Source of the DNA: Beta vulgaris subsp. vulgaris
Taxonomy: Eukaryota > Streptophyta > Magnoliopsida > Caryophyllales > Amaranthaceae
Assembly (NCBI RefSeq): GCF_026745355.1
Contig: NC_079204.1
Coordinates: 47,848,285 to 47,912,284 of the forward strand
Direction: 5' to 3'
Length of the DNA stretch: 64,000 nt
Position numbers and translations under genes: made by a program. Shown here piece by piece: positions 19,829-30,645 of the stretch. Position 1 is the stretch's first letter, and the number at the start of each line of letters is the position of its first letter. The notes below the pieces were generated by a model. That model had not been told where the DNA came from and searched no databases. It saw only the letters and a list, made by a program, of their open reading frames with translations.

Positions 19829-20464
19829 TATTTTCCACGTTCTCTTGGTTGTACTTTGTATTCGAATGAAAATCTTGCTCCGAAAAATCTTAAAGGTGCA
19901 TCTGGATTGAATTGAAGGAAAAATATTTATAGGTACAAATCCATATACAAGTAGATGATCGCATCCTAGTTACCCCGGGACAAAGAGTATAATTAGCGCC
20001 ATTGTCAACCATTTCATAACTAAATTATCAGCGGTTGCAATAACAATATCAAAATTCAAAAGTACTAAAATACTGAAAAGCATGAAAGGCATTGAGCCTG
20101 TGCTTTCTTAATTCCAAAGAATCAAAATAAGATAACTTCATAACAGTGCTAATGCACCACAAGAACGACTTGTAAAACTGAACACACAATAGATACCGAG
20201 AAAACATGATAACAATGTAGGGTGGCTAATTAAGTTAATCCAAACATACATCAACATTATTCGTAAAACATCCAAGTGTTTCCAACACATAACACCAATA
20301 AGCCGATTAATTATAGGTTTTGCAACCCATTTATTTCCTATATTATAAGAGTTTTCAATAACATTATCAAGAGAGGGATAGTACTTAAGAAGCATGGAGG
20401 AGAAGCATTCAGGACAAGGCACTGTATTACAAACAGAAGAGTAAGGTGAGAAAGTGAAGCCCAA
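19829..20464 (-). other. Possible unidentified gene remnant, minus strand
   Basis: Two minus-strand stretches look more coding-like than their surroundings. One (20138-20464, 108 codons) begins MGFTFSPYSSVCNTVPCPEC and has two hydrophobic segments. The other (about 19828-19926) ends FFGARFSFEYKVQPRERGK before a TAA and could be a terminal exon. Neither matches a family I can name, and they are not shown to belong together. Chance open frames are possible. Confidence 0.25.
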
Positions 20465-21077
20465 AATACATCTCTAGGATGAGCAAAATCGATAAATTAA
20501 ATCCAAAAGAGACGGATACATTCAAGTTATACAAAAAAAATATAGAACCATCAAATGAAAAGGTTATAAAGTCATACCAAAATCAAGTAAAAATAAGAGA
20601 AACGAAAAATTAATTCTCATAGTCGGACCATACCCAAAGTAGAGGGCTTAAAACTAGTCATTTTCTAATCCTCAAAAGAGGACGGCGAAACAATGATATC
20701 CAATCATAAATAATCAGATTACACGAGCTCGAAATAGCTACAATTAATGTAACAGTGCAGAAGAACCAAGTAACCTAGGTAGCACAAAAACGGATACGAG
20801 AACGGATACGGATACGAGAACGGATACGGAAAACGATAAAATTAAAATTTCAAAAAACGGGTACGGCATGGATTCGGCAAAAATAAAATAAAAAATAAAT
20901 CTGGTAAAAATTATTTTATATTTAATGACTCAAATTGTAAAAGTAAATCTAGAAAAATATTACTTTACGTTTTTAATATTTATATTTTCCTTCTAATGAA
21001 TAAGAAAAGTTGACATAATAAAAATCTCAAGAAGAGAAGTGTCTTTTAAGAGTACAGGCCAAAGAAAAAAAAAAGTA

Positions 21078-22005
21078 CTTCCTCCGTTTTTTTTAGATGT
21101 TACACTTTCCTTAAATTGCATGTTTCTAAATAGATGTTACACTTTTTTTTATTTCCTAAATTGGAAAGTTTTATGCTGTAAAATTACTCACTTACCCTTA
21201 CTTATAAGGATTAATCAAAATTAAACTAACTTAATTTAACCTTATTATATACTAATCCAAAATTAATTAAACCTCCTCCCTTCTCTTCCACCACCCTCCC
21301 ACACCACCTCAGCTGCCCCATCCCTTCCCCCACCTCGTAGCCTCCTTACCCACCACCACAGAAGCCCGGCGAATTCCCACCACCCACCCGAAATCGCTCC
21401 CCACCCACCCGAAAATCCCAGCCACCCAAAACCCCACCCCACCCACCTGAAAACAAGATCCCCACCCACGAAAACCTTCCCCACCTACCGAAATCACCAC
21501 CCAACCACCGAAATCCCCACCCCCACCTACCGAAAACCACGCAATTTTCTTCGCGCAAAACCACGGCCTCCATTTTCGGCGGTAGAGGTGGGATTTTCGA
21601 GGATGGGGTGGAATTTTGCGGCGGTAGAGGTGGGGTTTCGCGAGGCTGGGGTGGGTTTTCGGCGCGTGGTTGGGGTTTTCGGGTGGGTGGGTGGGGTTTT
21701 CGGGTGGGTGGGTAGGAAATTCGGCGGGTGGGGTGGGCTTTTCGGTGGCTGGGTGGGGTTTTCGGGTGGGTGGGGTTTCGGTGGCTGGGTGGGTGGTTCG
21801 AATTTCAGGTGGGTGGTGGGGTGGTGGGGTGGTGGTGGGAGTTCTCTGGGACGTTGGGGGTGGTGGTGGGGAACCCAAGGGGTCCTCTTTTGTCTCTCCT
21901 CCCTTCCCTCAAACCCCATGTTAATTCTCTCCTAATTACTCCTCCAATTTTTGCCTAGGGAACCACAATTTTTGAAAGTGTAACATCTAAAAAAAACGGA
22001 GGAAG
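21078..22005. mobile_element. Long Stowaway-type fold-back element
   Basis: Flanked by TA (21076-21077 and 22006-22007). The terminal inverted repeat is about 30 bases: CTTCCTCCGTT, a T-run, then AGATGTTACACTTT. At 928 bases it is far longer than usual Stowaway MITEs because the middle is a GC-rich inverted repeat (21280-21890). Shares its ends with the short element at 24455-24673. Confidence 0.85.
21280..21890. repeat. GC-rich inverted repeat with G-quadruplex motifs
   Basis: The left arm is C-rich (CCACCCACCCGAAAATCCC-type units) and the right arm is the G-rich complement (GGGTGGGTGGGTGGGG at 21681-21696), with the turn near 21570-21600. All six frames give low-complexity proline- or glycine-rich peptides. 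Four or more G-runs of three within a few bases of each other fit the G-quadruplex consensus. Confidence 0.8.
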
Positions 22006-22689
22006 TATTAAAAAAGAAAAGAAAAAGTCAACAGAGAAGGTTCGTTGTAGTAAATAAAGTTAGACATGTACAGCTCGCAACCACAAGTGCAACAAGTTAT
22101 TTTTTCTTTTAAGATATCACGTGATACAACAGAGGAGTACTAACTTACTACCTATTTTTTCTCTCTCCTCTCCTCACCAAACTCAATCACGAAACTAGTG
22201 CTCTTCTTCAATTGCGTCTGAAATTTCAGTGAAGAGCAAAAAGACGTCTCTAAATTTGCTTCAACCGTCCCCGAAACGTCCCCATCAAGAAACCCCAACC
22301 GTCCCCAAATGACTCGCCGTCCCCATTTTTCAGAGACGCGCCAGGGACGTATTTCCGGCGTCCCCGTACCGTACCCGTATCGTCCCCGGTACGGGAAACG
22401 ACACCCTGAAGAAGTACCCGTGCTTCATAGCAAGTAACTAGTATTGAAATAAACATAATATAATTAGTAGACAAGAAAAAAATAAATCCACTCATACGTA
22501 ATTAGATAAAAAATCAAGGAAGACTTATTGATTTGCTTTGCAATTTGGCACAAAATATTCGAAAAAAAACTAGGTCCAACAATTAAAAGAGTAAAGGAAG
22601 CCAACCAAAAACAGTCTATACTAATATATCAAAAGACGTTCTAAACAAGGAACGTGTCACGTGACACTTCCATTAGATTGTTTAACTTC

Positions 22690-22805
22690 ATGTAATTCAT
22701 GTACAATAAAGAAATAGAAATTGTGTTGTATGAGATTCAATCCCATGATCACAAACATATATACTAAAGTCTTAATCACTAAACCAAGTGATACTTGATG
22801 TTATC
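22690..22805 (-). mobile_element. SINE-like tRNA-derived sequence
   Basis: On the minus strand, TGGTTTAGTGATTAAG resembles a pol III A box, and GGGATTGAATCTC, about 35 bases on, resembles a B box. The ends and the tail are not resolved. Confidence 0.45.
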
Positions 22806-22959
22806 ATTTTAAAGTTTAATATTAATAAATAAAATATATAATTATCCGAGACCGTACCTAAAAACTAGTTAGATATCAAAAATAGAGTAAAGAAACTTAC
22901 CTGGACGCCGAGATAAGTAATGTGGTAGGCGCGAATCACCGACCGAGCATATTGTTAGA

Positions 22960-23350
22960 AGACATATAGGTGGATGTAGATGCACTCATGCAAGTACAGC
23001 AGCGAGCGAGGCTGGGCATTCTTCTAATAACAAGGATGATGATGATGGTACGGTGTGAGCGTGTCTGGTGGTTGGGACACCCCCACGGGACTTCAAATCC
23101 GATTTCTTCGCCGGAGCAAAGGCGCGTCTGCTAATGAATTCCGAGGAGAAGAGGCAGTGGGCGGGGTTGAGATTCGACTTCATGAGGATGGAGACATGCA
23201 ACACATGTTAGCCAGAAGTCCGGAATATAACATCGAAGAATACCCATTGCCAACCTCACACCCTGCTACGAGTGCTACCCAAGCAATTTTCAGCGCAGCA
23301 GCAGTAGCATATATAGTATCACTGAGTTACATCAAATGTAAGATCTGATT
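22960..23350. other. Unassigned GC-richer segment between two hAT elements
   Basis: Base composition is clearly less AT-rich than the surroundings. The plus strand is open from 23055 to 23348 (97 codons, ending ATSATQAIFSAAAVAYIVSL) and the minus strand from 23204 to 22986. Neither translation is recognised. It could be a single-copy remnant or exon of an unknown gene. Confidence 0.25.
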
Positions 23351-23375
23351 CAAAATTAGGACATTAGGACAAATT

Positions 23376-24753
23376 CAGGGGCGGAGCTACAGTGTAACAA
23401 GGGGTAGCACGTGCTACCCCTGACTTTTAAAAAAAAAATTAAAAAAAAAAAAAGTTGAAACCCAAACCCTAACGTTATCTCTTCCGTGTCTCTCTCTAGT
23501 CTCCTGTCTTTCACTCTTTTGGTGAGGAAGAAGCTTAGGGAAGAGACTTCTGTTTTGGTGAAGATGGGCTTCTCATCTGATCCCAATCAACTTTTCTGTT
23601 TCTTTCTAAGAAGCTTTCATACTGGAAAACAAATATTTTTTTTATTCAATTTTACTTTTTAATTTTTTTTATCGGTATTCAAAAAAAATTAATTGAAGGG
23701 AATAAAAAAGCCCAGATATAAGAGAGAATGAATGTAGGGATTGAGTAAGGGGTTGGAATTGTAGCAGATTGAGAGAGGTTGAAGATGATAAAGATGGGGC
23801 TGGTGTTGTTGCAGAGGAGGAGAAGTAATAAAAGAAATTATTAGTGGGCGACGGGTGGCTACTGGCTATTGATCTTGTGGCTACTGCAGTGAGCCACTTT
23901 CTTAGTTTTTTTTTTCTTACTTTCTTATCAATTTTTTTTATTCTTTTTCATCTAATTTCAGTTGTTAATTTCGAAACCTATGATTTATGAATTGCGAGTT
24001 TATGAACTTGCGAGCTGTATGAATTTTTATTTTTGGTATGAAATTGTTGATTTACAGTTGTGAAATATGAATTTTTGTAAATTTTTGGTGAATTACATTT
24101 GTGAATTTTGGTGAATTATAAATTGTGAAATTTGAATAATATACAATTGTGATATCGGTTATGTGGTTGCATTTTATTATTCTATTGATGGATTTTAATA
24201 AGAGCAAAATAATACTAGTTGATATTGATTAGTTAGATCTTGTGTTATTTATGCTTATACTTTATTTCACAATTATGAAAAGAAAATAGAGACGGATACC
24301 TCAAACCCTTCTCATGAGGGATACCTCAAGCCAACAAAATTTGGAAACGATTTGTAAATCTTGATCGATTAATTATAAACTGGTCTCAAATTTTAGTATT
24401 CGTCGTGCATAATTGTAATTTTTGTTGTTGATGTTATATTTAGATTATGTATTACTTCCTCCGTTTTTTATTAGATGTTACACTTTTTAAATCACATACT
24501 CCTAGGTAATTTTTGGAGAGGAGAGAGATAGAGATAATGAAAAACAAAAGGGTCCCATGTGAACATGTGATAGGAGAGAGATAGAGAGAAGTTATTACCC
24601 AAAATAAAAGTGTAACATCTAATTTAAAACTTCCTAAAATAGAAAGTGTAACATCTAAAAAAAACGAAGGAAGTATTTTAATTTAGTACTTATGTGGATT
24701 TTTTTTTGTAAAAGCTACGCTACCCCTCGCTCCAAATCCTGGCTCCGCCCCTG
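23376..24753. mobile_element. Non-autonomous hAT-type element
   Basis: Flanked by GACAAATT at 23368-23375 and 24754-24761 (8-base target duplication). The ends CAGGGGCGGAGC and GGCTCCGCCCCTG are inverted repeats, with a second inverted pair just inside (GGGGTAGC and GCTACCCC). A Stowaway MITE sits inside at 24455-24673. No transposase; the interior is AT-rich. Confidence 0.85.
24455..24673. mobile_element. Stowaway MITE, 219 bases
   Basis: Flanked by TA at 24453-24454 and 24674-24675. The ends CTTCCTCCGTT, with TAGATGTTACACTTT further in, are inverted at the right side with one change. Same end family as 21078-22005. Confidence 0.9.
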
Positions 24754-24761
24754 GACAAATT

Positions 24762-25118
24762 AGACTGGAAAATATGGAAATCTAGAGAGGAGAAATTTTA
24801 CACGTTCATTAACAAAACCAAGAATTACTTCAACTCGACCAACTTGGTTTTGCTCTCATGCTCTGCATAGTACCTCAACTCTAATTAATAAGGGAGTAAT
24901 AATATTGCAGAACTTTTTATTTCGATTTTGCCTTGGATAGGCCCAAGTAAGCCACACAAAAAAACTGCGTCATTATAATTAAGGTGGGCCCAGATTTACA
25001 AAGAGGCTAAAGGAAATCGGCCCAATACATGAGGGACATAGATTTATATGCCTGAAAGGCTTGATGGGACTATTTGTGGGCTTCTTAGGAGTAGAATTTG
25101 ATGCCGGCTAAGTTCTGG
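24762..25118. other. No gene seen
   Basis: Short intergenic stretch between the hAT-type element and the LINE fragment, probably including the 3' tail of the latter. Confidence 0.35.
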
Positions 25119-25540
25119 CTAGATCCATGCCAGAAATTCCGAGCTTCTATGCATTCCTTGTCTTGCAAGAGCATCAGCGACATGATTGGAGCTGCGTAGT
25201 TGATGTACAACAGAGATTGACTGATTTTGATGACGAGCATTCCTTATGTAGTTCAAATGGAAGTTCAGATTCCAAGGACCACCATGAGATGAACGGTACC
25301 ATTTAACCGCATTGAGGGAGTCCAATTCGATTATGATCATTGTTGAGTTTTACTCTACTTGGGAATTTTTGAGAGATTTGGATAGCTCAGAAAATTGCAT
25401 TCACGTCTGCATTGTTTATTTCCATTGGCGGAATAGGGGTAGAGAAGATGCACATGAATTCCCCTTTTGAATTCCTTAAGACACCACCAATTGTCGACTT
25501 GTTTGTCATGGGATTAAAGGAAGCATCCACATTCCAGAAC
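25119..25540 (-). pseudogene. LINE-type RNase H domain fragment
   Basis: The minus strand reads FWNVDASFNPMTNKSTIGGV, then, after an in-frame stop near 25390, IIIELDSLNAVKW and VVHQLRSSNHVADALARQG. This is the order of the RNase H (RVT_3) domain at the end of plant LINE ORF2: NVDAS with the first catalytic aspartate, the E-D-S motif and the terminal NHVADALA motif. The stop and the lack of reverse transcriptase mark it as debris. A stand-alone RVT_3 gene remnant is an alternative. Confidence 0.75.
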
Positions 25541-26032
25541 TAAAAGAAACAAAAAGAATGAAAGATATTAAAAGAAAAAAGAATGAATGATGGGAATTAA
25601 AATAAATTTTTTATTATTGAGCTAAAATAAATATAATTAGCCCAATTCAATTATTTTAGCCCACCTAAATAAATACCCAAATTAGAACAAACAAATATAA
25701 TATGGGTTGTTAAATATTTGGACCAGTCCAAATAAAATGGTCAAATGACAAAGGTAAAAAAGACTTTCAAGTCATAAACGGGCCCAATCCCATAAACTAT
25801 CAAGTCCAGGAAGAAATCTTATTCCCTGTAAATAGACCTCACCTCCTTCAGTTGAGGGGACCGGAAAAACATTATTCTCAAGAGCTCATAAATTTCTCTC
25901 GGAATTCTCTCTGCAAATAGTCAAGAAGCACATCAAATATGTACCGACTGCTCAGGTACACTCAAATGCATTACACTGAGATTCAAGCTTTTGTCAGCCA
26001 TCATTCGAATACACTCAAACAAAACTCAAACT
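25541..26032. other. LTR-like sequence, not resolved
   Basis: AT-rich, then a promoter-like stretch with CCTGTAAATAGACCTCACC, followed by CTCTCGG-rich sequence, reminiscent of an LTR R region leading into the tandem array at 26033. No matching second LTR was found in the window. Confidence 0.3.
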
Positions 26033-26225
26033 CAGGTTGACGTTGACAAAATGTCAGTCTAAACTCAAAACCCAGGTTGACGTTGACAAAACGTCATCCC
26101 AGATTCAAACTCAGGTTGACGTTGACTAAATGTCATCCCATATTCAAACTCAGATTATCGTTGACAAAACGTCAGTCCAAACTCAAACTCAGGTTGACGT
26201 TGACAAAACGTCAGTCCACACTTAG
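26033..26225 (+). repeat. Five-unit tandem array with TTGACGTTGAC core
   Basis: Units start at 26033, 26073, 26112, 26151 and 26190 (period 39-40 bases). Each has CAGGTTGACGTTGAC followed by AAAACGTCA or a close variant; the fourth unit is the most diverged. The core overlaps TTGAC (W-box) and TGACG/CGTCA (bZIP) motifs. An open frame through the array encodes a repetitive peptide but is probably not a gene. Confidence 0.85.
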
Positions 26226-26229
26226 CTCC

Positions 26230-27720
26230 ACGTCGACATCAATATGTGGCACTCTCAAGCTACGGGACAGAATCAGATAACTTAGTTTATTTTTTATTAT
26301 AAATTGTTTACAGATATATTGTACTCAATACATTTATTGAAATATAATTTCTTTGTTACTTTGTTTCTTGTCTAATATATTTTGACTCGAAATTTGTGTA
26401 TATAGACGGAAAAAGAAAAAAATGGAGGTGGGAGAAAAAGAAACAATGGGATTTGGATGGCTAAGGAGGGAAGGGGAGGGGGAGGCACAGGGGTGATAGG
26501 GGAATGAGGGAGGTGACCGAAAGAGGAGCACGGAGGAATATATATAGTTTGAGAATCTAAAAAAAAAATAACCGGTTAAACAAGTAACTAGTTAATTGGC
26601 TCCAATTTTATAAAAAATGATGCATAGTTGGGACCGCTCAGAAATAATCGTTAGTTGGGACTTAAAATGGCAGAACACCCATAGTTGGGACTGTTCTTGT
26701 CAATTTTTCTAAAATTCTTTTGATTATTAGTTCATACTGAATATTATATTGAAATATGTATCAATCTTATATGTACGTAAGCACTTTCTTGTGATTTGTG
26801 TACAACATCGACACGTTGCTCTCTTTGTGCAATCATTTCATTAGTTTTTTGATGTCAAGAAATGCATTTCATGTGCGAGGTAAACATTAAGCAACCTATG
26901 TGTATGAAAATGAGGTGAATATGAGTTGGTCTCTAACTCACCTAACAAATCGTTGGTGTGGGATTCGATTCTCAACTATCAATAGTTGGAGTGAGGTTTA
27001 GGGGGAGGTGGGTTTGAACTTTGAAGGAATGTTTATCTTCAAGGACATATGATGGACCTTGATATAGAGCAGACCTAGAGAATAACGATCAAATTATGAA
27101 CCATGTTCCAAAGATGATGAGGCTATGGATCCAAAATTCACAATTATGCCCTGTAGCTTGATTTTGAGGGAATAATTTCACTTGTCTTTGGGCCAAAGAT
27201 AGATTTGAAGGAAAATGTTTTAATATGGAATCCAGATCCACAAAAGCTTATAATATGATTGATTAACACAACTAAAATTACAATAAGGAAACTATCCTTA
27301 TATATGTCAAGTTTTTCAAATAACTACGTTAGTTTAAAAAAATTAAATTACTACCTCTTTAATTTTGCTGGTAATATAGAGATTTTAATCAACCAAAATG
27401 AGTAGTAAAAACTACATGGTAACAAATTAAGCCATCATGTAACAAACAACAAAAACTCCTAAACATACAAACAACGCCAACTAGCAACGACAGATTAGGG
27501 TATTAAGCCTCTAAGTTTTATTCCTCTTGATTTTATGCTAAACATGGGATTTGTTAAAAAGATTGTAATTTAGATGGAAAATCAGTAATCATATATGAAA
27601 ATAGAATTTGAATTATAGGTTTTAAAAATAATTCGAGCGGACATGAAATGACCTTGAGCCACATTATATATTCTTTTTTCGATCCATACCAAATAGGAAA
27701 CATAGTACATAATCATCATT
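26230..27720. other. Intergenic with transposon remnants
   Basis: Contains three TAGTTGGGAC words at about 26625-26690, typical of a DNA-element end, and a SINE-like stretch (26918-27030). No gene seen. Confidence 0.35.
26918..27030 (+). mobile_element. SINE-like sequence
   Basis: GAGTTGGTCTCTAACTCACC and, 25 bases on, GTGGGATTCGATTCTCAAC resemble the A and B boxes of a tRNA-derived SINE. Ends not resolved. Confidence 0.4.
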
Positions 27721-28177
27721 GACTCGAGCGATTACGTAGGGATAAGAGATAGTGAAAAATCTATGTGTATATATATACTAGGGTTAGTTTTTCAAATTAA
27801 GAAGCGGACAAGTTTTAGTAAAAATTATCTAGTTGAAGCTGAATACATAAGTATGTCTACTGCAGCAAGTGAATTGGTTTGGATACAAGGCTTGCTAGAA
27901 GATTTGCGTATTCCAGTTACTCTTCCCATCACTTCATATTGTGACAACGTACACATTTGGCACAAAACCCTATGTTTTATAAGAAGACTAAACATCTAAA
28001 GAGCGAAATCCATTATGTTCAGGAACAGGTGGAAGAAGGATTATTTATTCAAACTGCTAATGTGTATAGTGCTTACAGTTAGTATATTTGCTCAAAAAGC
28101 CTTTTGTTTCTTCTCATCGTCATCAGTTGTTATCTGTCAAGTTTGGACTCCTTTCTAAGGTCCAACTTGAAGGAGGA
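27721..28177 (+). pseudogene. Copia RNase H and 3' end remnant
   Basis: Reads DSSDYVGIRDSEKS, then VEAEYISMSTAASELVWIQG and SYCDN, followed by frame-shifted remains of the HLK-EIHYVQEQVEEGLFIQTAN-like tail and LLSVKFGLLSKVQLEGGV. This is the Copia RNase H domain (AEAEY, YCDN motifs) with several frame changes. A polypurine-like GAAGGAGGAG follows directly at about 28169. Confidence 0.75.
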
Positions 28178-28178
28178 G

Positions 28179-28385
28179 TATAGGAGCTAATTAAATTGTA
28201 TATTTTTTATGTAAATAAAGGTTGTTAAGTTTGTTAGAAGGTGGTTAGTTAGCTGTATGAAAAATTGTTCGAGTAGCTTCCTTTTTCTTCGTAACCTCAT
28301 AACCAATAAATAGAATTTCTGTAATTCTCTCTTTAAAACACATTTCTTTCTCTGTAATATTTCTCATTCTATCAATTTTATAAAA
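28179..28385 (+). repeat. Partial or whole 3' LTR of the Copia remnant
   Basis: Begins TATAGGAGC directly after the polypurine tract. It contains a polyadenylation-like AATAAATAG near 28306 and CT-rich sequence typical of LTRs. Its right end (about ATCAATTTTA) is an estimate, since no 5' LTR is present. Confidence 0.45.
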
Positions 28386-28389
28386 GTAC

Positions 28390-29242
28390 AAGATATTCAC
28401 ATATTTGTCTTCATTTTATGAAAAAAAAATAAAAAAAACTTTATATAGATACACCATGTTTTTATGACGGCTTCAAATGGCAATAGCATATCTTTAATTT
28501 AACTAATCTTTATACTGAAATAATCTTGATGAGGACTAACTAATACTTGAAGTTTTTGATGGATCAAACTAATTGTAGATATATAGTAGATACCTAAAAA
28601 TATCAATATACTGTGATTTGTCTCCTAGAGAGTCTGGCACTATATAGTAATCTCACATCAACTCATCATGTTACTAAAACTTGTGCATATAATTATAATG
28701 TGGTTCACAACTCACAAGTATATCAGTATCCCCAAAATTATTTGGTTTTGTTGCATCGTGCATGCACATAAAGTTGGATGTACACCAACAGAACAAAATT
28801 AGGCCCAAGGTAAAATATCAGCAAAAATATCCTTAAACTAGGTGGACCTTAGAACATATGCAACGTCTTACTTTTGACCGACCCTGCTCTATTAAAATCC
28901 AAGATTAAACAGCTTCATCGATTGGCTACTAAAAGGAAGTGTGTATGATATTAATTGGGTCAGCTGGCCAATTCAACATCCAACAATCATAAACAAGTTT
29001 TGTTTCAAAAAGTGAAGGTTCCAAGATTCATCAGCTGCATGCGCCACGTCTCGAGTATTCTTTCTGGAAAATCTACACGTCGCAGATTAAACCCATATTA
29101 TCTAACCCACATCTGACATCTCAAAGCTACACAAAGCTAGTGCACGCTCATTTCTGCCGGGGCTTATTTAGTTGATTTTTTTATAAAAAAAAAAATTGAT
29201 CCTAAGAGCATGGTTAATAAATAATTTCAACTATGAGATCAT
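28390..29242. other. Intergenic, no gene seen
   Basis: AT-rich. It may include distal promoter sequence of the LEA gene (a CCACGTC word at 29045). Confidence 0.35.
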
Positions 29243-29259
29243 CAATTACTTTATTCATT

Positions 29260-29388
29260 GAGCATCAGATGATAGTTTAATGATATTGGCATTCCTTCTA
29301 ATCGCAAAGGTCGGGATTGAGTCTCGCCCCTTACAATGAGAGATTCCCAATTCCCCTTGCTAGCAACTTCATCTTACCTTTAAAAAAA
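29260..29388 (+). mobile_element. tRNA-derived SINE with 17-base target duplication
   Basis: Flanked by CAATTACTTTATTCATT at 29243-29259 and 29389-29405. It has a B box (GTCGGGATTGAGTCTCG, about 29311), a 3' end ATCTTACCTTT and an A-rich tail. The 3' half matches the interrupted SINE at 5506-5916. 129 bases long. Confidence 0.85.
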
Positions 29389-29885
29389 CAATTACTTTAT
29401 TCATTTCTCACTCTTCCACTTCATTCATGATTTACAATTGATTTTTTATAATCTCTCGACTCATAATGGATTATCTATCATGTTAGATCTTCACATTCTC
29501 TTTCCTACTTTTTACCATATCCCATCATATGTTCTCTCTCCAATCTCTTTTTCATCTCATCTTTTTATTTATTTATTATGAGTAATTTAAGAATTAATTA
29601 ATGATTATTGAATGTAAATAATTTTTATGTTAATAATTACAAACTATTAATAAAAAATAAATTAGTTAATGTTGTACATAATTGAATACGATCATTAACT
29701 TAATATTATCGATTTTAATAGATAATCAGAAAACGTCGAAACATTATTAAGTTTAAACTTAAGAAGAAAATTCACTTTAGAACTTGATCTTATCGCATTT
29801 ATAAAATAACTAAAGAGAGTCCCAAAAGAAAATTCTATCAACTGCACCGCAAGTTCCAATGTACAACACGTACTCCATGTTCAGA

Positions 29886-29963
29886 CACGTGGAGATCTCT
29901 TGTTTCAAGCTTCCAGTTATTTCTCCACGTGTCTCCCTCCTACTCTGAAACCATCACTATAAA
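29886..29963 (+). promoter_or_regulatory. LEA promoter: inverted pair of CACGTG boxes and TATA box
   Basis: CACGTG at 29886-29891 and 29926-29931 sit in mirror contexts (ACACGTGGA and TCCACGTGT) 40 bases apart. TATAAA follows at 29958-29963, about 146 bases before the start codon. CACGTG with ACGT core is the abscisic-acid response element bound by bZIP factors in LEA promoters. Function is inferred from the motif and the gene type. Confidence 0.7.
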
Positions 29964-30108
29964 TTGCTCACTGCCTTATTCATCTCAACCATAACCAAAC
30001 TTATTTACACTTAACCAAAAACCAAAAACCAAAAACCAAAAACCAGGAAAAAAGAGGAGAGAAAAACAGTTTGTGGTATTACACTTAATTCCAAATCAAA
30101 GTCCAAAG

Positions 30109-30645
30109 ATGCAGACAGGGAAGAAAGCAGTGGAATCCGTGAAGGAGACAGCGTCGAACATAGCGGCGTCGGCAAAGTCAGGGATGGACAAGACAAAGGC
30201 GACAGTGCAAGAGAAGGTTGATAAGATGAAAGCAGACGACGACTACGACAAGGCCTTAGCCAGCGAGAAGAAGCAGGACCGTGTGACCGAAGCCGAGCTC
30301 CGTAAGCAGCAGGCCATGAGTCACAACGCTGCTGAGAAGGACGCTAAAACTGCTGTTGCTGGTCAAACTGGAACCGGTGGAACTGGTTATGGGACTACTG
30401 GGCCCCAGTATTCGCACTCGACTACTGGGGCCACAGGCTATCCCACTGGGGCTCACCAGATGTCTGCCATGCCAGGGCATGGCACTGGTGAGCCCGCAGG
30501 TGGGCATGTAATGGATGGGACCGCTGTTGGGTCCCATCCGATAGGGAGGGGGACTGGGACCAATACTAGGTCGTCTACGGCCCAAAATAGGCATGTTGGT
30601 GGAGGGACTAATACTGACTATACTGGAACTGGATATAGTGGTTAG
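30109..30645 (+). CDS. Late embryogenesis abundant protein, group 4 (LEA_1 family)
   Basis: 178 residues counted from MQTGKKAVESVKE; an upstream in-frame ATG at 30073 would add 12 residues, but the family normally begins at MQ. Residues 1-75 form the LEA_1 domain, rich in K, E, A and D with no tryptophan or cysteine (ASNIAASAKSGMDKTKATVQ, EKVDKMKADDDYDKALASEK, EAELRKQQAMSHNAAEKDAK); it is predicted to become helical on drying. The rest is a flexible glycine/threonine/histidine-rich tail (GGTGYGTTG, GHGTGEPAGGH, ending DYTGTGYSG). The protein protects cell components during dehydration and seed maturation and is probably cytosolic or nuclear. Promoter CACGTG boxes suggest control by abscisic acid. 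Intronless here. A degraded relative lies at 12172. The likely Arabidopsis counterpart is the LEA4-5 type. Confidence 0.9.
   Translation: MQTGKKAVESVKETASNIAASAKSGMDKTKATVQEKVDKMKADDDYDKALASEKKQDRVTEAELRKQQAMSHNAAEKDAKTAVAGQTGTGGTGYGTTGPQYSHSTTGATGYPTGAHQMSAMPGHGTGEPAGGHVMDGTAVGSHPIGRGTGTNTRSSTAQNRHVGGGTNTDYTGTGYSG

Larger units (their letters stand above)
20775..22430. mobile_element. Non-autonomous hAT-type element with nested Stowaway
   Basis: Flanked by CAAGTAAC at 20767-20774 and 22431-22438 (8-base target duplication). The ends CTAGGTAGCAC and GTGCTTCATAG are imperfect inverted repeats. Both subterminal regions carry repeated CGGATACG/CGTATCCG-type words (20790-20870 and 22330-22410). 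No transposase. A 928-base Stowaway element sits inside (21078-22005). Confidence 0.75.

Noticed and set aside
21309..21935. Several long proline- or glycine-rich open frames on both strands
   Set aside because: They come from the GC-rich inverted repeat of a Stowaway element, where stops are rare for compositional reasons.
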